DNA from: JABDPF01 sp036351575
GTDB lineage: Bacteria; Pseudomonadota; Gammaproteobacteria; Xanthomonadales; SZUA-36
Direction: 5' to 3'
NCBI GenBank assembly: GCA_036351575.1
Contig: JAZBPJ010000006.1
Location: forward strand, 1 to 59,698
Length of the DNA: 59,698 bases
The notes under the pieces were generated by a model, which worked only from the letters and a program-made list of their open reading frames with translations, was not told the origin of the DNA and did not search any database. The translations under genes were made by a program, and so were the position numbers. The first letter of the stretch is position 1. Each line of letters starts with the position of its first letter. This document shows positions 54,809 to 59,698 of this stretch, piece after piece.

Positions 54809-55294
54809 ATGAACGTTCTGAAAAACAAGCACGTGCTGGTCGCATCGCTGGTTGCGCCGGTGCTGGCCCTGATCGCCTGGTTTGCCGTCGATTACCTGTT
54901 TGGCGAAAAACCCCACGCCGCCGTGGAGGGGGCCAGCTATGCCCTGGTGGAAAAACCGGATTGCCGCTGGGAAAGCGGTCACTGCGGCCTGAAAAACAAC
55001 GATTTCGAACTCACCATCGGCTTTGAACGCCTGCCGGGCGGGCGGCTCAGGCTGCAGCTGGATTCGGTGTTTCCGCTGGAGGGCGTGGTGCTGGCCCTGT
55101 CGCTTGACGACCGGGAGACGCAGCCGCCGCAAGCCATGCGGCCCGCGAGTCCCGACGGGCTTCGCTGGACACTCGATACCGCCCCCATCCGAGCGGGGGA
55201 GGAGCGGGTTCGACTGGTTGCCGCCAGCGGCGGCGTCGACTACTTCGGCGAGGCCTCGACCGCTTTCATGCGTGAAGCCGGCGCCGCCGACTGA
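54809..55294 (+). CDS. Membrane-anchored hypothetical protein
   Basis: 161 aa. An N-terminal uncleaved-type membrane segment (VLVASLVAPVLALIAWFAVDYLFG) then a periplasmic beta-rich domain: YALVEKPDCRWESGHCGLKNNDFELTI with two cysteines, and LQLDSVFPLEGVVLALSLDD. I recall similar small proteins in marine gammaproteobacteria but know no function. Starts 47 bp after mdaB on the same strand. Confidence 0.72.
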   Translation: MNVLKNKHVLVASLVAPVLALIAWFAVDYLFGEKPHAAVEGASYALVEKPDCRWESGHCGLKNNDFELTIGFERLPGGRLRLQLDSVFPLEGVVLALSLDDRETQPPQAMRPASPDGLRWTLDTAPIRAGEERVRLVAASGGVDYFGEASTAFMREAGAAD

Positions 55295-55418
55295 CGGGTC
55301 GCGCCACAGCGCAGCGGAAGCCGGCAGATTCTTTCCGGAGGGTGAAATCACCCGTGATTTTTGCCTGCGAAGGGCACCGCTCAAAAAGTGCGATTCGTTA
55401 TTCGGCGCTCAATTTGTT

Positions 55419-55438
55419 ATGGTAAGAGTCTTTACCAT
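55419..55438. promoter_or_regulatory. Palindrome directly ahead of the FKBP ribosome site
   Basis: ATGGTAA (55419-55425) and TTACCAT (55432-55438) form a 7-bp inverted repeat with loop GAGTCT, ending one base before the GGAG (55439-55442) that serves ATG 55449. It could be a repressor operator or an mRNA hairpin controlling translation. Confidence 0.45.
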
Positions 55439-55448
55439 GGAGAAAGCA

Positions 55449-55886
55449 ATGACCCAGGCCAAATCAGGGGATACCGTCAAAATTCACTACACCGGAACGC
55501 TGGACGACGGCACGGAGTTCGACAGCTCCGCCGGCCGCGACCCCCTGGAGTTCACCGTTGGTTCCGGCCAGGTCATTCCCGGTTTCGACAAGGCCGTTGA
55601 AGGCATGAACGTCGGCGAAAGCAAATCGGTCAACATTCCCGCCGAAGACGCCTACGGGCCGCATCACGAGCAGATGGTGCAGGAAGTCCCCCGCACCGCG
55701 CTGCCCGACGAGCTCGAGCCCGAGGAGGGTATGGCGCTGCAGGCCAAGGGCCAGGACGGGCAGATCATCAACCTCACGGTGACCGAAGTCGGCGATGAGG
55801 CCATCACGGTCGACGCCAATCACCCGCTGGCCGGCAAGACGCTGAACTTCGACATCGAACTTGTCGACGTTGCGCAGTCCGCATGA
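55449..55886 (+). CDS. FKBP-type peptidyl-prolyl isomerase (SlyD/SlpA-like)
   Basis: 145 aa. KSGDTVKIHYTGTLDDGTEFDSSAGRDPLEFTVGSGQVIPGFDKAVEGMNVGE is the FKBP core; the insert-in-flap chaperone domain follows (YGPHHEQMVQEVPRTALPDE). No His-rich tail, so not full SlyD. ATG 55449 is preferred over 55437 because GGAG lies 7 bases upstream of it. Cytoplasmic folding helper. Confidence 0.93.
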   Translation: MTQAKSGDTVKIHYTGTLDDGTEFDSSAGRDPLEFTVGSGQVIPGFDKAVEGMNVGESKSVNIPAEDAYGPHHEQMVQEVPRTALPDELEPEEGMALQAKGQDGQIINLTVTEVGDEAITVDANHPLAGKTLNFDIELVDVAQSA

Positions 55887-56395
55887 GGCTGGAAGCACAA
55901 CCGGCGAAAATCGGTCGCGGCAATGCCGTACTTCACCCCCAGCACGGGATCGGCAGGGTTCAGTCCGTCAACGAGGCGGGCTTCAATGGTGCGAACGGAA
56001 CCAAGTTCGCGCGGCTTTTCTTCAAGCGCGAAGCGCTGACGCTGTTTCTGCCGCTCAAGGATGCCGAGCAAGCGGTGCGTCAACCGGTAAACCGAGAGCA
56101 GGCCCGGCAGATACTCGACCACGTCGAGACCTGCCGGCCGACGACCCGCAAGCAGTGGAAGGCGCGGGCAGCGGAGCACGAAGAAGTCCTGGGCCGTTGT
56201 GACCCCTTTGAATGCGCCGAGGTGTTCAAGGGTTTGCAGCACCTCGACGCCGAGGGATCCCTGCGGCACACCGACCGGGCTCACCTCAACCAGGCCATGG
56301 ATTTCCTGGCGGACGAATTATCGTTTGCACTGGGCAAGTCGCCCGACAAAGTGCGACAGATCATCACCAGGGCGGCCGGCGGGACCAAAGCCTGA
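55883..56395 (+). CDS. CarD/CdnL-like RNA-polymerase-binding protein
   Basis: 170 aa. The N-terminal Tudor-like CarD_CdnL_TRCF fold is visible in GRGNAVLHPQHGIGRVQSVNEAGF and TLFLPLKDAEQAVRQPVNREQARQILD; the C-terminal half is helical (AEVFKGLQHLDAEGSLRHTDRAHLNQAMDFL). Such proteins stabilise open promoter complexes. ATGA overlap with the FKBP gene suggests co-expression. Confidence 0.82.
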   Translation: MRLEAQPAKIGRGNAVLHPQHGIGRVQSVNEAGFNGANGTKFARLFFKREALTLFLPLKDAEQAVRQPVNREQARQILDHVETCRPTTRKQWKARAAEHEEVLGRCDPFECAEVFKGLQHLDAEGSLRHTDRAHLNQAMDFLADELSFALGKSPDKVRQIITRAAGGTKA

Positions 56396-56434
56396 CCGCT
56401 CGGGGCGGCAGCGCCGCGCAGTCCGTTTGCGGCG

Positions 56435-56692
56435 CTACCATTCGTCCCGCGAGCCGAATTCCTCCCACTCGTCGAGTTCGGAATAAAGCGACTTCATATC
56501 GCGGTAACGTTCGATGCGTCGTCGCGCGTCCGTCCTGGTTCCGCTGCCCGGCAGTTCGTCGTCCATCCACTCGAGATCGTAGAGTTCGTGACCTGTGCTG
56601 TCTTGATCGTCGTCGAGGAGGAAAAGATCCCCTTCGAGCGCCGGCTTTTGGCGCTTTCTGCGTGAATTTTTGCTCATCTCCTGTTCCCGCAT
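56435..56692 (-). CDS. Small charged protein, PA3496-like
   Basis: About 85 aa from ATG 56692; GTG 56701 or ATG 56677 are alternatives, and the last has its AGGAG too close. Lys/Arg-rich start (KNSRRKRQKPALEGD), acidic middle and a C-terminal helix (RRRIERYRDMKSLYSELDEWEEF) reminiscent of the short PA3496-family proteins. Function unknown; convergent with the CarD-like gene. Confidence 0.6.
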   Translation of the reverse strand: MREQEMSKNSRRKRQKPALEGDLFLLDDDQDSTGHELYDLEWMDDELPGSGTRTDARRRIERYRDMKSLYSELDEWEEFGSRDEW

Positions 56693-56741
56693 ATGGGCCA
56701 CGATGGCCCTGCACGAATTAAAGGGCCGATTTTACTTGATG

Positions 56742-56778
56742 TCAAGATATTTGATGTAAAGAAAATAAGTGTTATTCT
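56742..56778 (+). promoter_or_regulatory. MarR-gene promoter with overlapping palindrome
   Basis: TTGATG (56751-56756), 16-bp spacer and TATTCT (56773-56778) form a plausible promoter. The palindrome TCAAGATATTTGA (56742-56754) overlaps the -35 and is flanked by a direct repeat TTGATGT (56736, 56751), fitting an autorepressor site. Confidence 0.5.
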
Positions 56779-56784
56779 GAACGG

Positions 56785-57270
56785 GTGCATAAAGATCATA
56801 TCGATGCGCTGCAGGACGATTGGTCCCGGCAGCGCCCGGACCTCGATTCCGCCCCCATGGGCGTGGTCCTGAGAATCCAGGCGCTGGCAAAAATCCTGAC
56901 CCAGCAGGCGGCTGACAGCCTCGAGAAATACGGGCTGCAGTGGTGGCAGTACGACGTGCTCTCGACGCTGCGACGGCAGGGCGAACCCCACATGATGGCG
57001 GCCACGGCGCTTGCCGATGCCGCCATGCTGACTTCGGGAGCCATGACCAACCGGATTGACCGGCTCGAAGCGGAGGGCCTGGTGCGCCGCCTTGCCGACC
57101 CGGACGACCGGCGCAGGGTGCTGGTGCGGCTGACGCGCCGCGGGCTGGACCTGATCGAGTCGGCAATGGAGGCGCGTTTCGAGACGGCGTTCTCGTCTCT
57201 GCATGGACTGAGCGTCGGTCAGCGCAGGCAGCTGAGCGACCTGCTGCGCCGGGTGCTGTCGGAACAGTAA
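56785..57270 (+). CDS. MarR-family transcriptional regulator
   Basis: 161 aa from GTG 56785. Winged helix: LQWWQYDVLSTLRRQGEPHMMAATALADAAMLTSGAMTNRIDRLEAEGLVRRLADPDDRRRVLVRLTRRG. No ribosome site precedes the GTG, which coincides with the predicted transcription start, so the mRNA may be leaderless. Dimerisation helices flank the DNA-binding core. Effector and targets unknown. Confidence 0.88.
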   Translation: MHKDHIDALQDDWSRQRPDLDSAPMGVVLRIQALAKILTQQAADSLEKYGLQWWQYDVLSTLRRQGEPHMMAATALADAAMLTSGAMTNRIDRLEAEGLVRRLADPDDRRRVLVRLTRRGLDLIESAMEARFETAFSSLHGLSVGQRRQLSDLLRRVLSEQ

Positions 57271-57293
57271 GGCAAATCTGTTAGCATTTCCGA

Positions 57294-57746
57294 ATGAAAC
57301 CCGAATCCCCCGTCACACTGGGCTGGAAGGAATGGCTGAGCCTTCCCGGCCTCGGCATCGATCACGTCAAGGCCAAGGTCGACACCGGCGCCCGCACCTC
57401 GGCACTGCACGCTTTTGAAATCGACGAACTGGACGGCGGCCGGCGCCTGCGGTTCCTGGTTCACCCGCTGCAGCGCGATACCGCGACCGTCGTCGAGTGT
57501 TTCGCCGATGTCATCGACCGCCGGATCGTCAGCGATTCGGGCGGGCACCGCGAGCAGCGCTGGGTCATCCGGACCGAACTGGTCATCGGCCCATATTTCT
57601 GGCCGGCCGAGTTCACGCTGACGGCGCGGGACAACATGCTCTTCCGCGTCCTGCTCGGGCGAACGGCGATCAAGGGCCTGGCCCTGGTCGATCCGTCCCG
57701 GGCTTACCTGGTGGGCAAGGCGCCGGTACCGCGGCACGCCGCATGA
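57294..57746 (+). CDS. rimB: RimB-like retropepsin-type protease (ATP-dependent zinc protease family)
   Basis: 150 aa. KAKVDTGARTSALHAFEIDEL carries the retropepsin-like DTGA motif; GHREQRWVIRTEL and FRVLLGRTAIKG are further family signatures (COG4067). In Pseudomonas the RimB protease works with RimA and the RimK glutamate ligase on ribosomal protein S6. Overlaps the next gene by ATGA. Confidence 0.88.
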   Translation: MKPESPVTLGWKEWLSLPGLGIDHVKAKVDTGARTSALHAFEIDELDGGRRLRFLVHPLQRDTATVVECFADVIDRRIVSDSGGHREQRWVIRTELVIGPYFWPAEFTLTARDNMLFRVLLGRTAIKGLALVDPSRAYLVGKAPVPRHAA

Positions 57747-58795
57747 CGGCGTACCACACACCATTCCGTATCGGCGATGCAGAAGTTCGTCCCGGGCAGC
57801 GCGTGCGGGTCGACCTGCCGGTCGCGCGGCTGTATACCGATACATCCCTGTCGATGCCGGTCCAGGTCATTCGGGGCCGCCGCGCCGGCCCGACACTTTT
57901 TCTCTCCGCGGCCATTCACGGCGACGAACTCAATGGCGTGGAAATCATTCGCCGTCTGCTGCGCCTCACCGCGCTGAAGTCCATGCGCGGAACGCTGTTG
58001 GCGGTGCCGATCGTGAACGTGCACGGATTCATCGACCAGTCCCGCTACCTGCCGGACCGGCGCGACCTGAACCGCTCGTTTCCAGGCAGCCCGAGCGGCT
58101 CGATCGCTGCGCGCCTGGCCGATATTTTCTTGAACGAGATCGTGCTGCGCTCTGATTTCGGAATCGACCTGCATACCGGTGCGGTGGATCGCGCCAACCT
58201 GCCGCAGATCCGCGGTGTTCTCGACGACCCGGAGACGGCCCGCCTGGCCCATGCTTTTGGCGCGCCGGTCCTGGTAAACGCCAGCCTGCGCAACGGATCG
58301 ATGCGCGAATGCGCGGCGCGGCATGATATTCCGGTCGTTATCTACGAGGCCGGCGAGGCGCTGCGTTTCGATGAAATCAGTATTCGCGCCGGCATCCGCG
58401 GTATTCTGCGCGTGATGCGGGAACTCGGCATGCTGCCGGCCCGCAAGTTGAAACGTGAGTCTGCCGTCGTCGTGGCGCGCTCGACGCGCTGGGTGCGTGC
58501 GCCGGTCAGCGGTATCGTGACGGCCGCGCTCGGATTGGGCAGCCGGGTGCGTGAAGGCGAACAACTGGCGCTGCTGAGCGACCCGCTGGGCGACCGCGAA
58601 GAAGCCGTGCGGGCGCCGTTCGACGGCATCGTCATCGGCTGCAGCCGCCTGCCGCTGGCCCATGAGGGCGACGCGCTGTATCACCTTGCGGCCTTCAAGA
58701 GCCTCGGAAAAGCCGAAGACGCTGTCGAGGAATTCGCCACCGTTCACGACCCTGCGCTGCGCCGCACGGTCGAACCCGACTTGCTGGAAACCTGA
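57743..58795 (+). CDS. Succinylglutamate desuccinylase/aspartoacylase-family hydrolase
   Basis: 350 aa zinc carboxypeptidase-like fold. Zinc ligands in AAIHGDELNGVEII (His, Glu) and IDLHTG (His), with DRRDLNRSFPG and IYEAGEALRF. A C-terminal biotinyl/lipoyl-like beta barrel (VRAPVSGIVTAALGLGSRVREGEQLALL) follows. Longer upstream frames overlap rimB. In RimK operons this gene may process the glutamate tail; its exact role is unproven. Confidence 0.88.
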   Translation: MTAYHTPFRIGDAEVRPGQRVRVDLPVARLYTDTSLSMPVQVIRGRRAGPTLFLSAAIHGDELNGVEIIRRLLRLTALKSMRGTLLAVPIVNVHGFIDQSRYLPDRRDLNRSFPGSPSGSIAARLADIFLNEIVLRSDFGIDLHTGAVDRANLPQIRGVLDDPETARLAHAFGAPVLVNASLRNGSMRECAARHDIPVVIYEAGEALRFDEISIRAGIRGILRVMRELGMLPARKLKRESAVVVARSTRWVRAPVSGIVTAALGLGSRVREGEQLALLSDPLGDREEAVRAPFDGIVIGCSRLPLAHEGDALYHLAAFKSLGKAEDAVEEFATVHDPALRRTVEPDLLET

Positions 58796-58796
58796 A

Positions 58797-59698
58797 GTGA
58801 AAATCGTCGTACTTTCAACCAACCCCAGGCTCTATTCCACCCAGCGCCTGGTCGAGGCCGGCAAGGAGCGCGGCCACAAGGTGCTGGTGCTTAACCACAA
58901 GCGCTGCTACATGAACATCACCACGATGAGGCCGAGTATCCATTACAAGGGCGAGGCGATCGAGGGTGTCGATGCCATCATTCCGCGTATCGGGGCGTCG
59001 GTGTCGTTTTACGGCACAGCGGTCGTGCGGCAGTTCGAGATGATGGGCGTCTACTCGGTTAACGAGTCGGTCGCGATCACGCGCTCGCGCGACAAGCTGC
59101 GGGCCCTGCAGCTGCTGTCTCGAAGAGGTATCGGCCTGCCGGTAACGGGATTCGCCAACTCGCCCGACGATACCGAGGACCTGCTGAATTTCGTCGGCGG
59201 CGCGCCGGTGGTGATCAAGCTGCTGGAAGGCACCCAGGGCGTCGGCGTCGTGCTGGGTGAGACGCGCAAGGCGGCGGAGAGCGTCATCGAGGCCTTTCGC
59301 GGACTGAACGCCAACTTCATGGTGCAGGAGTTCATCAAGGAGGCGGGCGGTTCGGATATCCGCTGCTTCGTTATCGGCGAAAAGGTAGTGGCGGCCATGA
59401 AGCGTTCGGGGCGTGAAGGTGAATTTCGTTCCAACCTGCACCGCGGCGGCAGTGCCGAGGTCGTGCGTATCACGCCCGAGGAACGCTCCACGGCGGTGCG
59501 CTCGGCCCGCATCATGGGGCTGAACGTCGCCGGCGTCGACCTGCTGCGCTCCAACCACGGCCCGGTGGTCATGGAAGTGAATTCCAGCCCGGGGCTCGAA
59601 GGCATCGAGACCGCCACCGGCAAGGACGTGGCGGCCCAGGTCATCCAGTTCATCGAGAAGAACGCCCGGCCGGGCCGCACGAAGTCACGCGGCAGCGG
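58797..59698 (+). CDS. rimK: Ribosomal protein S6-glutamate ligase, 3'-truncated by window edge
   Basis: The first 300 codons from GTG 58797 are present and no stop is reached. ATP-grasp ligase: MNITTMRPSIHYKGEAI, PRIGASVSFYGTAVVRQFE, SRDKLRALQLLSRRGIGLP, VVIKLLEGTQGVGVVL, FIKEAGGSDIRCFVIG and VMEVNSSPGLEGIE. Adds glutamate residues to the C-terminus of ribosomal protein S6. One base after the preceding stop codon, third gene of the operon. Confidence 0.95.
   Translation, partial: MKIVVLSTNPRLYSTQRLVEAGKERGHKVLVLNHKRCYMNITTMRPSIHYKGEAIEGVDAIIPRIGASVSFYGTAVVRQFEMMGVYSVNESVAITRSRDKLRALQLLSRRGIGLPVTGFANSPDDTEDLLNFVGGAPVVIKLLEGTQGVGVVLGETRKAAESVIEAFRGLNANFMVQEFIKEAGGSDIRCFVIGEKVVAAMKRSGREGEFRSNLHRGGSAEVVRITPEERSTAVRSARIMGLNVAGVDLLRSNHGPVVMEVNSSPGLEGIETATGKDVAAQVIQFIEKNARPGRTKSRGS

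Overview
This GC-rich window is bacterial chromosomal DNA, most likely from a gammaproteobacterium. The evidence is the rsmG-parA-parB-atpIBEFHAGDC order, the RimK operon, the MdaB, RraA and AsnA types, the TonB receptor and the lipoprotein lipoboxes. A marine lineage near Xanthomonadales/Chromatiales (Wenzhouxiangella- or Woeseia-like) is possible, but I cannot fix the genus by eye. Genes are tightly packed, with many 1-11 bp overlaps. I saw no tRNA, rRNA, CRISPR array or complete transposase.

Region 1 (about 1-28,100) is a dense peptidoglycan (PG) scavenging and recycling locus. Predicted extracytoplasmic enzymes are a lipoprotein amidase (AmiD-like), the exo-muramidase NamZ, a Tat-signal LD-carboxypeptidase and a beta-lactamase-fold serine hydrolase. 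Uptake genes are a TonB receptor, an SSS sodium symporter, a complete OppABCDF murein-peptide importer and a SpmA/SpmB pair. The amino-sugar branch is a BadF-type kinase, MurQ, NagA and NagB, which leads MurNAc/GlcNAc to fructose-6-P. The peptide branch is a YkfC-like endopeptidase, an L-Ala-D/L-Glu epimerase, a second LD-carboxypeptidase and alanine racemase; an isoaspartyl dipeptidase lies at the left edge. A MurR/RpiR-family regulator sits between the opp operon and the racemase operon. Near-identical 13-bp palindromes of type GAATAA-N-TTATTC occur in front of the regulator, the YkfC operon and the TonB-receptor/amidase divergent promoter, so the locus looks like one regulon. I consider this the most interesting system in the window.

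Region 2 (about 28,200-39,440) holds a lipoprotein gene, then rsmG-parA-parB (a typical oriC-proximal block) and the F0F1 ATP synthase operon. The operon is unusual in three ways. Subunit a carries an insertion of about 62 residues near its C-terminus. Two palindromic elements with 18-20 bp terminal inverted repeats (GGGGTCAGAGTAAAAATT) lie between atpB/atpE and atpG/atpD. A second epsilon-subunit gene follows the operon terminator.

Region 3 (about 39,450-59,698) is mixed housekeeping: a glyoxalase-fold protein, an SbtA/SbtB-like bicarbonate transporter and PII-like pair, small membrane and secreted proteins, AsnA, divergent acetolactate synthase subunits (ilvH and ilvB), two short-chain dehydrogenases (one with a signal peptide), two MscS-type channels, RraA, a CHAD protein, MdaB, an FKBP isomerase, a CarD-like protein, a MarR regulator, and a RimB-AstE-like-RimK operon running off the right edge. 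A 266-bp MITE-like element with perfect 25-bp terminal inverted repeats separates the second MscS gene from the CHAD gene.
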